From Anaerocaecibacter muris (GTDB lineage Bacteria > Bacillota > Clostridia > Christensenellales > Pumilibacteraceae), in assembly GCF_943192945.1 (NCBI RefSeq), contig NZ_CALPCE010000004.1, positions 62,001 to 126,000 of the forward strand: a DNA stretch of 64,000 nt, in the 5' to 3' direction. Positions 25,417 to 35,771 of the stretch are shown here, in pieces; positions within the stretch are counted from its first letter, which is position 1; every line of letters begins with the position of its first letter. A model generated the notes under the pieces. It was not told where the DNA came from and made no database searches. It was given only the letters and a program-made list of their open reading frames with translations. Made by a program: the position numbers and the translations under genes.

Positions 25417-27522
25417 ATGGAAGAACAAACCGAACAAAAACAACCGTTTAAAACGAAGTTAAAAAACTTCTTCAAAAAATCGGGCGTAACGCTTCGGACT
25501 TTTTTACTGACCAACTATTTGATGTGCGCTTACATCGTCGCGTCGCTCTTAATCGAACTTACGGGCATTGCGGTCACCGCGGGCAAGTTTTACATGACCG
25601 AACCGTGGCTGTATTTGACGCTTATAGCGTTTGCGTGTTTGATTTCGCAATTCCTTCCCGGACACAAATCGCGCTACGCCCTGTTTTTGGTCGCGTTGCT
25701 TGCCAATTTTACACTCGATCTCATTTTTATCGTAGTGTACGACAGCACGGGCGGAACGGTATTCGACTTTGCAATGTTAAATCTTCGTCAAGACGCAATG
25801 ATGATTGTAGAGAGCCTGCCGTTCAGTTTTACTTATGTGTTTGTGAGCGCGCTTATAATCGCGCTGTACGGCACGATAGGGTTTATGTTGCGCAAGCGCA
25901 TACCCGCGCCCAATGTAGCCAACTCCGCGCGCATAACGACAGCCGCGCTCACCGCGCTCGTTCTGGGCGGAAACTTCTTGCTGTCCTACTTCGGCAACTT
26001 TAAATACGACTCCAACGATTTGAGCTACATGCTCGAACAGACCGAAACGGGCACGTATTCAAACAAAGGCATAGTCGGCAACTTCTACAACGAACTCGTG
26101 CGCGGGCTGTGGTTTTCGGAAATCGACGTCGGCGACAAAAAGGAACTTCACGATTATATATACAAAGAAATAACCGACACCACGCCCATGACGGGCAAAG
26201 CCGCGGACTACAACGTGGTCACGATACTGTGCGAGAGCTTTGAATGGTTTACTTTCCTATACGACGCGCAACGCTATCCCAACGGTTTTGCGCGCGCGGC
26301 GGCGGTAAAAAACGACGATATGCAATCCGTCGTAAACAACCTTAAAAAGTTATTCCCCAATCTTTACAGATTTTACGATTCGGACGCGACCGTCGTACTC
26401 GATAACTCGTATTCGCTCAACAAGACGGACATATCCGAAAACGAATCTATAATCGGCAATTATCCGCTGTACGAATATATCAACTATGCGTATCCCGAAA
26501 ACACTTTGCCGTACAGCTTGCCCAACATTTTGAAAAACATGTACGGGGTGGAGAGCAATTCGTTCCACGACGGCACAAAGACGTTTTACAACCGCAATAT
26601 TCACCACGTCAAAGCGTTGGGCTTTAACAGCTACACCTCGTCGGAGGACATGGACATGGTGACAGACGACACGGGCTTGGGCGAACGCAATCTGGACTCG
26701 ATGATGTTCGAGGCGTGCAAAGAAGACATGTTCCCCACCGACAGGCGGTTCAACACGTACATCACGACCATTACGCAACACGGTCAGTACGCCTATCGCG
26801 AAAACCTCCAACCGTACTATGAAAAAATGGACGCGCTCGGCATACTCCCCTATAACGAGGACGACGACGATGCCAACGCGTTGCGCTTTTACTGCGCGGC
26901 GGGCATGGATTTAGACAAAGCGATAGGAATAATGCTCGACTACCTCGAAGAAAACGGGCTTGCCGACAACACGTTGATTACGCTGTTCGGCGACCACAAC
27001 GTTTACTATCAAGGCGTCAGCAACTACGTAAAGAACATATATAATTCGGACGCGCCCAACTATACGGAGTTATACCGCGTGCCCGTAATGATGAAGGTGG
27101 GCAATCAAACGCTCGGCAATCCGCATATCAAAAAGTTTACGTGCGTGCTGGACATTTACCCCACGATACTCGACTTGCTCGGCGTCACGGTGTTTTCCAA
27201 CTTGACATACGGCGTGAGCGCGTTCTCGGAGCAAACGTCGGTGCTGTATTCTCGCGCGTACAGTAAGTTTATGACCGATAAAATTTACTTCAACAGCATG
27301 AGCAATATTATATACCTGTCCGCAGACGCAGACGAAGATTATTTACGGCAAATCAAGCGGTCGGCGACCGTATTACTCGATAAAATTTCGCACGTCAACC
27401 GAATTTTCGCCGACGATTATTTTAAGGGCGCAAACGCGACCGAATATTACAACCTCCTTAAAGCCGTCAACGACGCGCCCGCGCTCTCTGCGCATACCGC
27501 CCAACGGCAACGGTTGGCATAA
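25417..27522 (+). CDS. LtaS-family phosphoglycerol transferase (sulfatase fold)
   Basis: 701 residues. Five membrane segments in residues 25-195 are followed by an extracellular sulfatase-fold domain. The metal/nucleophile region is recognisable: L-C-E-S-F-E-W (about 270) supplies the conserved Glu, and L-N-K-T-D-I-S-E-N-E (about 338) supplies the Thr nucleophile expected in LtaS enzymes. I-T-Q-H-G-Q-Y (about 453) and L-F-G-D-H-N-V-Y (about 527) complete the site. Enzymes of this family transfer glycerol phosphate from phosphatidylglycerol to build lipoteichoic acid or decorate surface glycans. The product of this subgroup is not certain. The second gene before it ends one base upstream. Confidence 0.85.
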   Translation: MEEQTEQKQPFKTKLKNFFKKSGVTLRTFLLTNYLMCAYIVASLLIELTGIAVTAGKFYMTEPWLYLTLIAFACLISQFLPGHKSRYALFLVALLANFTLDLIFIVVYDSTGGTVFDFAMLNLRQDAMMIVESLPFSFTYVFVSALIIALYGTIGFMLRKRIPAPNVANSARITTAALTALVLGGNFLLSYFGNFKYDSNDLSYMLEQTETGTYSNKGIVGNFYNELVRGLWFSEIDVGDKKELHDYIYKEITDTTPMTGKAADYNVVTILCESFEWFTFLYDAQRYPNGFARAAAVKNDDMQSVVNNLKKLFPNLYRFYDSDATVVLDNSYSLNKTDISENESIIGNYPLYEYINYAYPENTLPYSLPNILKNMYGVESNSFHDGTKTFYNRNIHHVKALGFNSYTSSEDMDMVTDDTGLGERNLDSMMFEACKEDMFPTDRRFNTYITTITQHGQYAYRENLQPYYEKMDALGILPYNEDDDDANALRFYCAAGMDLDKAIGIMLDYLEENGLADNTLITLFGDHNVYYQGVSNYVKNIYNSDAPNYTELYRVPVMMKVGNQTLGNPHIKKFTCVLDIYPTILDLLGVTVFSNLTYGVSAFSEQTSVLYSRAYSKFMTDKIYFNSMSNIIYLSADADEDYLRQIKRSATVLLDKISHVNRIFADDYFKGANATEYYNLLKAVNDAPALSAHTAQRQRLA

Positions 27523-27543
27523 CGACGGTGCGGAGGTAGACGC

Positions 27544-28203
27544 GTGACGACAGACAATTCGACAATCGCATCGTCATTTACGTGCGCGAGCGAATTTACG
27601 CTCACGGTAACGTTGGTCGTGTTCGTAATGGTTACGGCGGTTTTGCTGTTTATAATTTTGCTGTTATGCGTCAGCAAGAGTTTTCGCGCGTTCTTTTTCC
27701 GCGACGCGGCAAAGCGCAAAAAAGCCGCCGCAAAAAAAGCCGCGAAGCAAGCCGCCGAACAAAATGCGCAAGCAATAGATCAACAGTCGGGCGCGCCGAC
27801 GCAAACGCGCGCAAGCCGCACTGTCGAAAGAACGCACGACTGCGCCACGACAGAAACGACGGCGCGCCGCAATTCTCGCTCGGACAAAAACAATCGTCAA
27901 GACGTGCTCGACGCGGTTATAACCGTTCCGCTCGACTGCCCCGCGCCCGAAATCGGCGCGGATGCGTCCAAAAAATCGCGCGGAAAACGCTCGGGCAAGG
28001 TCGAGGACGAAGTTCCTACAATCGCGTTGCCCAAAACCGCGCCGCAATCGCAACAAACAACGGATCGCAAACGCGTGTACACGCCGCGCACCGTAACCAT
28101 AACTCGCGCACGCGCCTCATCCGAGTCCGTGCAAACGCCTCCGACCGATAAAAGCACGCCGAAAAACAGCGAACGCAACGGGCAGTCGCGTAAAAAGAAT
28201 TAA
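27544..28203 (+). CDS. single-pass membrane protein with basic disordered tail
   Basis: 219 residues starting at GTG 27544, which follows GCGGAGG. One membrane segment (about 17-43) is followed by a long tail rich in Lys, Ala, Arg, Ser and Thr (K-K-A-A-A-K-K-A-A-K clusters) with no hydrophobic core. Codons are strongly GC-rich. It sits between the LtaS-like and ClC genes in the operon. The tail could bind nucleic acid, polyphosphate or anionic polymer; nothing more specific is supported. Confidence 0.6.
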   Translation: MTTDNSTIASSFTCASEFTLTVTLVVFVMVTAVLLFIILLLCVSKSFRAFFFRDAAKRKKAAAKKAAKQAAEQNAQAIDQQSGAPTQTRASRTVERTHDCATTETTARRNSRSDKNNRQDVLDAVITVPLDCPAPEIGADASKKSRGKRSGKVEDEVPTIALPKTAPQSQQTTDRKRVYTPRTVTITRARASSESVQTPPTDKSTPKNSERNGQSRKKN

Positions 28204-28227
28204 CGGTAGTACGGGAGTCTTGCGCAA

Positions 28228-29859
28228 GTGAAACGAAAAAACGGAAACAGACTGCGCGCCGCGCGGCTTTTGCTGTACGGTTGCGCCACAGGCATAGCGT
28301 GCGGCGGAGTAATTTCGCTGTTTTTGACGTGCGCCAAGATTGTTATATCGTTTGCGTTCGGCATGTACGAAGCGGCAAAAACCCCGCTCGCAATAGTGTG
28401 CGTAATTGCGCTTGCCATAGTGTGCTGTCTGTTGACGGCGGTTGTGCAAACGCTCGCGCCCTCCGCCAAAGGCAGCGGTATTCCGCTCGCCGAGGGTTGC
28501 GCGCGCGGCATTTTGCGCGTTAAGTGGTTGCGTACCGCGGGCGCGCTGATCGCGGGCAGTCTTTTGTCCTTTACCTGCGGCATGCCGCTCGGCAGCGAGG
28601 GACCGTCCATAGGCGTGGGCGGGCTTATTGGCGACGGCATAGGCAGAACGGCTAAAAAACCGTTGGAGTTCAGACGTTATTTAATAACGGGCGGGTCGAG
28701 CGCGGGGCTTGCGGTTGCGTTCAACGCGCCGCTTACGGGCGTTGCGTTTGCGCTCGAAGAAACGCACCGACGCTTTTCGCCGAACATTTTGCTCGCGGCG
28801 TTTTCCGCCGTCGTGCCCGCAGTGCTTGTTTCCCAACTGATATTCTGGGGACTGGGGCACGACCCGTATCTCTATTCCATAGGCATACGCGCGGGCGCAT
28901 CCATACTTCCCTTTCTCGCGCAAACCCAATACGCCGACGTGGGCGTGTTCTTTTCGGTGTGCGGCATCGCCGCTGTATGCGGTGCGGTGACAGCCGCGTT
29001 TGCCGTCGCGTTCAACTGCGCGATAGCCGTGCTCGGCAAGTCGTTTTCCAAAATTAAAAGCAGAACGTTGCGACTTTTGCCCGCGTTCCTGTTTACGTGC
29101 GCGATCGGTTTCGCGTTGTTCAAAACGGTGGGAAGCGGCGAAAAAACGCTCGAATCGGCGCTCCACGGCGCGGCGCTGTGGATGCTTTTCGCCCTGCTCG
29201 TCGCGCGGTTCGTCACAACCGCGGTAGCGAGCGGAAGCGGCGCGACGGGCGGACTGTTTATTCCCATGATAGCTATCGGCGGCATACTCGGCGCGATATT
29301 CGTCAAGGTGTGCGCGCTGTGCGGTCTGCCCGCCGAGTATGCGGGCAACATCGTCATGCTGTGCATATCGGCGTTTTTCGCCGCGTCCGTGCGCGCGCCC
29401 ATAAGCGCGATTGCCATGGCGTTGGAACTGACGGCGAGCTTTGCCAACCTTTTGCCCTGCGCCATAGCTGTCGCGGTGGCAACGGCAATAGCGGGCGTTG
29501 CGCGGTCGGAACCGCTGTACGAACGCATGATGAAAGAAATGCAAAACGCCGCGCCGACAAGCTCGGGGCGAAAAAACGTCGCGGTGCGCGGGCTTGTAAC
29601 AAGCGATTCCATAGCGTGCGGAAAACTTATCCGCGACGTGCTGTGGCCGTATAATTCGCTCGTCACCGAACTAATCCGCGGCGACCTCGACATAGTGCCA
29701 GACGGCGAAACAAAGCTGTCCGAGGGAGATATTTTGGTAATCCGCGCGGAGCTTGTAGAACCGCAAGCGTTCCGCGACGAACTTAAAGACTATATCGACG
29801 AAACAGCTGCGGCGGGCGAAAATCGCACCGCGGACGTTGTCGCGCACGATAGAAATTAA
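28228..29859 (+). CDS. ClC-family chloride channel/transporter with C-terminal TrkA-C domain
   Basis: 543 residues starting at GTG 28228 with GGGAG upstream. Ten or more hydrophobic helices carry the ClC selectivity motifs: K-G-S-G-I-P (about 79-84), G-S-E-G-P-S-I-G (about 120-127, with the gating Glu) and G-G-L-F-I-P-M (about 346-352). The proton-glutamate region reads A-L-E-E-T-H. Residues about 455-530 form a TrkA-C-like regulatory domain (E-L-I-R-G-D-L-D-I-V-P-D-G). It is probably a Cl-/H+ antiporter or channel of the cytoplasmic membrane. Confidence 0.92.
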   Translation: MKRKNGNRLRAARLLLYGCATGIACGGVISLFLTCAKIVISFAFGMYEAAKTPLAIVCVIALAIVCCLLTAVVQTLAPSAKGSGIPLAEGCARGILRVKWLRTAGALIAGSLLSFTCGMPLGSEGPSIGVGGLIGDGIGRTAKKPLEFRRYLITGGSSAGLAVAFNAPLTGVAFALEETHRRFSPNILLAAFSAVVPAVLVSQLIFWGLGHDPYLYSIGIRAGASILPFLAQTQYADVGVFFSVCGIAAVCGAVTAAFAVAFNCAIAVLGKSFSKIKSRTLRLLPAFLFTCAIGFALFKTVGSGEKTLESALHGAALWMLFALLVARFVTTAVASGSGATGGLFIPMIAIGGILGAIFVKVCALCGLPAEYAGNIVMLCISAFFAASVRAPISAIAMALELTASFANLLPCAIAVAVATAIAGVARSEPLYERMMKEMQNAAPTSSGRKNVAVRGLVTSDSIACGKLIRDVLWPYNSLVTELIRGDLDIVPDGETKLSEGDILVIRAELVEPQAFRDELKDYIDETAAAGENRTADVVAHDRN

Positions 29860-29889
29860 ACTGGCATAAGCCGAAAGGAAGTACTGTTT

Positions 29890-31425
29890 ATGACAATCGC
29901 AATCACCGGAATTACGGGCAATATGGGTCAAGCCGCGCTCGCACAACTGTCGAACGCGCCGAACATAGGCAAAATAAAACTGCTGTGCCACAGCAAAAAG
30001 CGCATGAAAAAACTGCTTAAACGGCACAAAAGTTTGCGACCCAGAATCGAACTCGTCGAGGGCGGCATGTCCGACCGTAATGCGATACGGCGCCTTATAA
30101 GCGACGCGGCTATTGTCATAAACATGGCGGCGGTTATTCCGCCGCGCTCCGACCAAAACCCCAAAGCCGCCGTCGCGTGCAACCAAATAGGCACGCAGAT
30201 TTTGGTGGAGGAAATAGAACGAGTGCAAGCCGATCAGCCCGCGCTCGTTCACGTTTCCACCGTCGCGGTATACGGCAACCGTTCGGGGGCGCACCCGTTT
30301 GCGCGCGTGGGCGACCCGCTTTTGGTCAGTCCGCTCGACGTGTATTCCGCGACGAAACTGCGCGGCGAATTTTGCGTGCTCGAAAGCGCGATTGAAAAAT
30401 GGGCAGTGCTTCGTCAATCGGCAATGCTCCACCCGCAAATGCTCACCGACAATATTCACGACGGGCTTATGTTCCACACGACGTTCGATTCCCCGCTCGA
30501 ATGGGTCACGGCGCACGACAGCGGCGTGCTTATTCGCAACATTGTGCAAAAGTTTGTCGACGGCACAATGCCCGATAAGTTTTGGAAACGCTGTTACAAC
30601 ATAGCGGGCGGCGCGAGCAACAGGAATTACGGCGTAAACTCGTTTGACGACGGGTTTCAAATTATAGGCGGCAAAACAACAGACTACTTCCGCCCCGGCG
30701 ATAACGCAACGCGCAACTTCCACGGCGTTTGGTATCTCGACGGCGACGAGCTAAACGACATGTTCGAATTTCAATCGCAGACCACGAGCGACTATTGGCA
30801 AGAAGTGTTCCGCGCGCACCCCGTATTCAAACTGGGCAGAGCGGTGCCCAAACGCGTTATAGGCTACTTCATGTTCCGCCGCCTGTACAAGGACAAGAAC
30901 GCGCCGCACTACTGGGCGAAACACCGCGACGAAGCGCGATTGACAGCGTACTTCGGCGGACGCGAGAATTACGAAAAACTGCAACGCGCCAAGTGGAAAG
31001 ATTTTACTCTCCCCGACCGCAACTCGATAGCGACCAAATCGGACAACGACACGCCCGTATATTACGGCTTCGATTTCGGCAAAGCGGACAACGACCTTAC
31101 CGCGGCGGACGTCGCGGCGGCGGCGACCGCGCACGGCGGCAAACTTTTGAGCGAGTTTGACGGCGATATGTATAAAAAGCTCGACTGGCTCACACAGGAC
31201 GGCGAAAAGTTTACCGCTTCGGCATATACGGTATTGCGCGCGGGGCATTGGTTTAATCCCATATATACGGACTTCGTGTGGGATTTCGACAGGCTCGCCA
31301 AAAACGATAAGGTTTTCGCCTCGGTGTGGTACGACACGCACGCCGCGGACGAGGACGTAACCTATTCGCTGGACGACGATTTCAAAGCGCACGCGACCGT
31401 ATTTTCCGCAAAGGCAGCGCAATAA
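29890..31425 (+). CDS. NAD(P)-binding SDR/epimerase-like protein with long C-terminal extension
   Basis: 511 residues. N-terminal Rossmann fold with I-T-G-I-T-G-N-M-G (about 4-12) and the S-T-V-A-V-Y-G / Y-S-A-T-K active-site pattern (Ser about 121, Tyr-x3-Lys about 156-160) of extended SDR proteins. The C-terminal 240 residues do not resemble standard epimerases and contain many aromatic residues. The stop codon overlaps the start of the EFR1 gene (TAATG), so a joint redox function is plausible. AAAGGAAG lies upstream of ATG 29890. Confidence 0.8.
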   Translation: MTIAITGITGNMGQAALAQLSNAPNIGKIKLLCHSKKRMKKLLKRHKSLRPRIELVEGGMSDRNAIRRLISDAAIVINMAAVIPPRSDQNPKAAVACNQIGTQILVEEIERVQADQPALVHVSTVAVYGNRSGAHPFARVGDPLLVSPLDVYSATKLRGEFCVLESAIEKWAVLRQSAMLHPQMLTDNIHDGLMFHTTFDSPLEWVTAHDSGVLIRNIVQKFVDGTMPDKFWKRCYNIAGGASNRNYGVNSFDDGFQIIGGKTTDYFRPGDNATRNFHGVWYLDGDELNDMFEFQSQTTSDYWQEVFRAHPVFKLGRAVPKRVIGYFMFRRLYKDKNAPHYWAKHRDEARLTAYFGGRENYEKLQRAKWKDFTLPDRNSIATKSDNDTPVYYGFDFGKADNDLTAADVAAAATAHGGKLLSEFDGDMYKKLDWLTQDGEKFTASAYTVLRAGHWFNPIYTDFVWDFDRLAKNDKVFASVWYDTHAADEDVTYSLDDDFKAHATVFSAKAAQ

Positions 31426-32357
31426 TGAAAGTTCTTTTAATTTACTTTTCGGGCACGGGCAACACCGAGCGCATAACCGAACTGTACAAAAACGAATTTG
31501 CAAAACTCGGTTATCAAACGGACGAAGTAAAACTGCCCGCCGATAATCGGGCGGTAAACTGTATCAATCCCGACGAATACGACTTTATAGGCTTCGGCTA
31601 CCCCATACACGCGTTTAACGCGCCCAAAACCGTATTAAACGCGTGCAAGGCGTTGCAAAACCGTCGCAAAGCCCTCGGACGCAAAACACCCCGAAAAAAA
31701 GTTTTCGTATACAAAACGTCGGGCGAGCCTGTGAGAATGAGCGACGTTTCTTCGTTGAAAATGCGCGGCATACTCAAACGCCGCGGCTACGCGCTTACCA
31801 ACGAATATCAGTACGTCATGCCGTACAACATAATTTTCAGGCACACGGACGCGCAGGTCTATAAAATGTGGCAGACCGCGCAAGCCTTAACGCCCGTGCA
31901 TGTAAACGAAATAGTAAACGGCACGCCGAGCTTGCCCAAAAAAATGTTTATGGGCGGATTTTTGGCATGGATACTCCGCGCCGAACACTGGGGCGCGCAT
32001 ATCGTCGGCAAAACCTACAAAGCAAACAAAACGTGCGTGCACTGCGGCAAATGCGTTAAGCTGTGCCCCGTAAACAATATACGCGTAAATAAGCGCGGCA
32101 AAATAAAATTCGGCGGCAAGTGCATAATGTGCATGCGTTGCGCAATGTTCTGCCCAAAAAACTCGATAGAGCTCGGCATATTGAAAAGCTGGAAAGTTAA
32201 CGGCGAATATTCGTTTGCGCCGCCGACCGACGCGCCGCAGGCGAGCAAGCACGACAAATATTGCTTAAAAGCCTACAATCGCTATTACGCCCGTGCCGAA
32301 AAGACGATAACCGAGTTTTACGGCGAAACCCCGCCGCCGCAAGACCCCGCCGAATAA
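31425..32357 (+). CDS. EFR1-family flavodoxin-ferredoxin protein
   Basis: 310 residues. The N-terminal flavodoxin-like domain has the FMN phosphate loop Y-F-S-G-T-G-N-T-E (about 7-15). Near residue 205 two 4Fe-4S motifs occur in series, C-V-H-C-G-K-C-V-K-L-C-P and C-I-M-C-M-R-C-A-M-F-C-P. Such EFR1 proteins carry electrons in anaerobic Bacillota. Start ATG 31425 overlaps the upstream stop by one base and gives the exact N terminus of the family. Last gene of the operon. Confidence 0.92.
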   Translation: MKVLLIYFSGTGNTERITELYKNEFAKLGYQTDEVKLPADNRAVNCINPDEYDFIGFGYPIHAFNAPKTVLNACKALQNRRKALGRKTPRKKVFVYKTSGEPVRMSDVSSLKMRGILKRRGYALTNEYQYVMPYNIIFRHTDAQVYKMWQTAQALTPVHVNEIVNGTPSLPKKMFMGGFLAWILRAEHWGAHIVGKTYKANKTCVHCGKCVKLCPVNNIRVNKRGKIKFGGKCIMCMRCAMFCPKNSIELGILKSWKVNGEYSFAPPTDAPQASKHDKYCLKAYNRYYARAEKTITEFYGETPPPQDPAE

Positions 32358-32375
32358 GTTTTATATAACGCATAC

Positions 32376-32400
32376 AAAAGCTCGCAAAAGCGAGCTTTTT
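32376..32400. terminator. bidirectional intrinsic terminator
   Basis: AAAAGCTCGC (32376-32385) / GCGAGCTTTT (32390-32399) with AAAA loop, between the converging EFR1 and ppk genes. Confidence 0.88.
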
Positions 32401-32428
32401 AATTTAAATTTTTATCGTTATAATCGCG

Positions 32429-34489
32429 CTACTTAATCCCCTTTAAAAAGGTTTCTTGACTGTTTATAGGTTCGCCTATTATATTGGGCAAGGCGTAAGT
32501 TCCTTCCGCAGTCAAGCGTCGCGCCTTGACGTTGTCGGACAGCATTACGCACAGCATGTCGCAGATCTTGCGCTCAATCTCTTTGTCGAGTACGGGCGTC
32601 GCTATTTCCACGCGCTTGTCGGTGTTGCGCGTCATAAGATCGGCGCTCGAAATAAACGTAACGCGATCGTCGCCCGACCCGAACGAATATATACGCGAGT
32701 GTTCCAAAAATCTGCCGACTATACTTATAACCGAAATGTTTTCCGTAACGCCCTTGACCTGCGGAACAAGACAGCAAATGCCGCGCACGACCAGTTTTAT
32801 TTGCACGCCCGCTTTGCTCGCCGCGATGAGTTTGTCTATAATGGTCTTGTCGGTAAGGCTGTTCATCTTGGCGTTGATACACGCGGGCAACCCGCTCTCC
32901 GCCTTTTGCGTTTCGCGTTCTATATATTTAATCAAGCCGCCTTTGAGCGACTTGGGCGCGATAAGCAACCGTTCGTAATCGTAATCGGTATTGCAGATTG
33001 CTATATTGCGAAAAAACGCGACCGCGTCCCTACCTATCCCGTCGTCGGACGTTATGATGTTTAGGTCGGTGTACAGTTTGGAAGTTTGCTCGTTATAGTT
33101 GCCCGTACCGAGGTGAGTGACGTATCGCAGATTTTCGCCGTCCGTCAGTACAATAGAAATTATTTTGGAATGGACTTTGTAATTGCCCATGCCGTAAATA
33201 ATAGTGCAACCCGCGTCGCGCAACACTTCCGAAAAATACAGGTTGTTTTCCTCGTCGAATCGCGCGCACAGTTCTATTACGACGGTCACGTCCTTGCCGT
33301 TCTCGCTCGCTTTTTTAAGCGCCTCGACAATACGCGAACGGTGGTCGAGCCTGTATATGGTTATCTTGACGGCGGCGACGCGCGGGTCGTCCGCGCACTC
33401 GTCCAACAGTCTGACCAATGTGTCCATGCTGTCAAACGGATACGCCAAAAATATATCCGACCGCAACGCCGTTTCCAGCACGGACGCGCCCTGCGGCACG
33501 GGCGGCGGGAGCGGGCGCGCGGGCTTGTATTTAAGCGTGGGCAAAACGTCCGGCGAAATAAACCCGCCCAATGCCGTCATGAATCCGAAATCGAATCCGT
33601 GTTTGACCGTAAAGCAAAACTGTTTTTTGATATTAAGCAGTTTCAGCGCAAACGCCCTTATTCCGTCCGCACCCGCGTCTATCTGCAAGCGCACAGCGTC
33701 CTGCGACCCGCGTAGCTCCACTTTGCGCTTTAAAAACTTGGAAAAATCGAAGTCGCGTTCGATATCCGCATCGTCTATATTAGCGTCGAAATCGGCGTTG
33801 CGCGTCACGCGCAGCATCGCTTGGCTTTGGATTTTATACCCGTCGAACGCTGTCGCGCCGAACGTGCGTATTAGTTCTTCCGTCGTGATTACGTTTACTT
33901 TTTTTCCGCCGTCTATCCGATACACGCGCGGAAGTTTGGGGCTTATCGCCATAACGCCGTACATGGGTCTGTCCGCCTTTGTCAGCTCGAGCAGCATGTA
34001 ACAGTTCATACTTTCGAATCTTATCATAGGGTGCTTGGCGTCGAGCACCATGGGCGACAGCAACGGAAGCACCTGCGTTTCAAAATGCCGCTTACACTTG
34101 GCGTACTGCTTTTGAGACAGTTCCGCGCCCGTTCTTATTCTCAACCCGTTTTTCGCAAGCTCGCTTTTCAGCTTGCAATACACCGCGTCCGCCGCGCGGT
34201 AGTAACCTTTGGCAAGCCGCAATATCCCGTCGATCTGTTCGCGCGCAGTTAAGTCCGTCTTGTTCTCCGTCGCGTCGGGGTGCGCCTTTGCGTCGTTCAA
34301 AAGACTGCCGACGCGCACCATAAAAAATTCGTCGAAGTTGGAATGAAATATCGACAAAAACTTGCACCGCTCCAACAACGGATTGGTTCCGTCAGTCGCT
34401 TGGTCGAGCACCCGCTTGTTAAACGCCAACCACGAATATTCGCGGTTGACATATACGCCTTTTATGAATTTGTTTTTTTCGTTATCCAT
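32429..34489 (-). CDS. ppk1: polyphosphate kinase 1
   Basis: 686 residues, normal PPK1 length. N-terminal Y-S-W-L-A-F-N-x-R-V-L (about 18-28), the two active-site histidines in Y-K-V-H-S-K-I and E-H-S-R-I-Y-S-F, and C-A-R-F-D-E-E-N-N are all present. The enzyme reversibly polymerises the gamma phosphate of ATP into polyphosphate through a phosphohistidine. ppx lies 145 bases upstream on the same strand, the usual polyphosphate pairing. GGAGAG precedes ATG 34489. Confidence 0.95.
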   Translation of the reverse strand: MDNEKNKFIKGVYVNREYSWLAFNKRVLDQATDGTNPLLERCKFLSIFHSNFDEFFMVRVGSLLNDAKAHPDATENKTDLTAREQIDGILRLAKGYYRAADAVYCKLKSELAKNGLRIRTGAELSQKQYAKCKRHFETQVLPLLSPMVLDAKHPMIRFESMNCYMLLELTKADRPMYGVMAISPKLPRVYRIDGGKKVNVITTEELIRTFGATAFDGYKIQSQAMLRVTRNADFDANIDDADIERDFDFSKFLKRKVELRGSQDAVRLQIDAGADGIRAFALKLLNIKKQFCFTVKHGFDFGFMTALGGFISPDVLPTLKYKPARPLPPPVPQGASVLETALRSDIFLAYPFDSMDTLVRLLDECADDPRVAAVKITIYRLDHRSRIVEALKKASENGKDVTVVIELCARFDEENNLYFSEVLRDAGCTIIYGMGNYKVHSKIISIVLTDGENLRYVTHLGTGNYNEQTSKLYTDLNIITSDDGIGRDAVAFFRNIAICNTDYDYERLLIAPKSLKGGLIKYIERETQKAESGLPACINAKMNSLTDKTIIDKLIAASKAGVQIKLVVRGICCLVPQVKGVTENISVISIVGRFLEHSRIYSFGSGDDRVTFISSADLMTRNTDKRVEIATPVLDKEIERKICDMLCVMLSDNVKARRLTAEGTYALPNIIGEPINSQETFLKGIK

Positions 34490-34634
34490 GTAACTCTCCG
34501 CCGAATTTGCACACGGCTCGCGTGCTTTTCCGCCGCCGCCGTCAACCGTTTCGCGCCTGACATTTTCGCCCGCAATCGGCGCATTAACAGTATCCGCGCG
34601 CCCGACTGATTATCATATTCGCGGTAATCGCGCG

Positions 34635-35645
34635 CTATGCCTTTTTGCTCTTTGAGCGCGTCTTGGGCTTGGACGACGCTACGGTCTGCGCAACCGTTTC
34701 CGCAGTCGGCGCGCCGCCGTCGAGGTTGATAGGCACGCCCTTTTCCTCGCCCGTCGCAACGAGCGTCATATATCCTTCCTTAACGCCGCAATCGCTTACA
34801 ACGACGTTGTCGGGTTTGAACCGCCGCAACAACTCTTTAAGCACAAGCGTAGCGACGGGCAATACGTGTATTTTTTCGGGCGCGACTTTCATGATAAGCC
34901 GCGTGCGATCGGATGAATTCATGAGCCACTTGGTAAACTGTTTAAACTTGCTGTAATCGAATTCGGTGCCCAGCTTTTCCATTTCGCAATATTCCCGATA
35001 CACGGCATAAATCGCCGTACTTATCGTTCCGACAAGCACCGCCGTCGTAAACTTGCTCTTGCCCGCGAGCTTGGATTCGTCCGACTTTTTGCGCACATAC
35101 TTTTTGATGTGCTTGGCTTGGTCTTCGGTCGGATAAATATCGGTGACGTACTTGTTGCGAAGTTTAATCGGTCCGAAGTCCAAACATATCATTTCGTCCT
35201 TGCGATCGTTGGCAAGGTCGCACAGCTCCACGCTCCCGCCGCCTATGTCGATAAGTATGACCTTGTCGTATGCCGCATACTTGCGGTTGGAAACAAAGTC
35301 GCAGTACGCTTCGGTCGGTCCGTCGAGATAGTTTATAACAATGCCCGTGCGCATGCGTATGCGCTCCGCAACCTCCGCAATGTTGTCTATGTTGCGCAAG
35401 CCCGCCGTGGATATGCAATAGCACTCCTCCACGCCCATGGCTTTGCACGTCGAACGCGCCGTGATAAGCGCGTCGATAATCTTTTCTATGCCGCGCTTGG
35501 AAATGGAACGCCCGTCGAAATAATCGGCAACCGCGATATTCGTCCTGTCCTTGTATACGGACGAAAATATGCCCGTCGCCTTTTCGCCCTCGGCTATCAC
35601 CGTGGACACTCCCGTCGAGCTCAAATCTATAACAGCAAACTTCAT
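34635..35645 (-). CDS. ppx: Ppx/GppA-family exopolyphosphatase
   Basis: 336 residues from ATG 35645 with AAGGAG upstream. Actin-like ATPase fold: phosphate-1 motif A-V-I-D-L-S-S-T-G-V-S (the usual Gly-Ser-Asn is Ser-Ser-Thr here), E-A-Y-C-D-F near 135 and phosphate-2 motif I-D-I-G-G-G-S-V-E-L near 153. The C terminus is a Lys/Ser-rich tail. It would hydrolyse terminal phosphate from polyphosphate or pppGpp. The neighbouring ppk1 makes polyphosphate the more likely substrate. Confidence 0.88.
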   Translation of the reverse strand: MKFAVIDLSSTGVSTVIAEGEKATGIFSSVYKDRTNIAVADYFDGRSISKRGIEKIIDALITARSTCKAMGVEECYCISTAGLRNIDNIAEVAERIRMRTGIVINYLDGPTEAYCDFVSNRKYAAYDKVILIDIGGGSVELCDLANDRKDEMICLDFGPIKLRNKYVTDIYPTEDQAKHIKKYVRKKSDESKLAGKSKFTTAVLVGTISTAIYAVYREYCEMEKLGTEFDYSKFKQFTKWLMNSSDRTRLIMKVAPEKIHVLPVATLVLKELLRRFKPDNVVVSDCGVKEGYMTLVATGEEKGVPINLDGGAPTAETVAQTVASSKPKTRSKSKKA

Positions 35646-35771
35646 TATTACTCCTTGAAAAACGTTTACGTCCGCGCGAACGATTACTCCGCGTAACATA
35701 TATACAATTTCAACGCCGAATTTGGATTTTTATTCCAAACGCTTGACAATCGCCGCGGCGTTGATTACAAA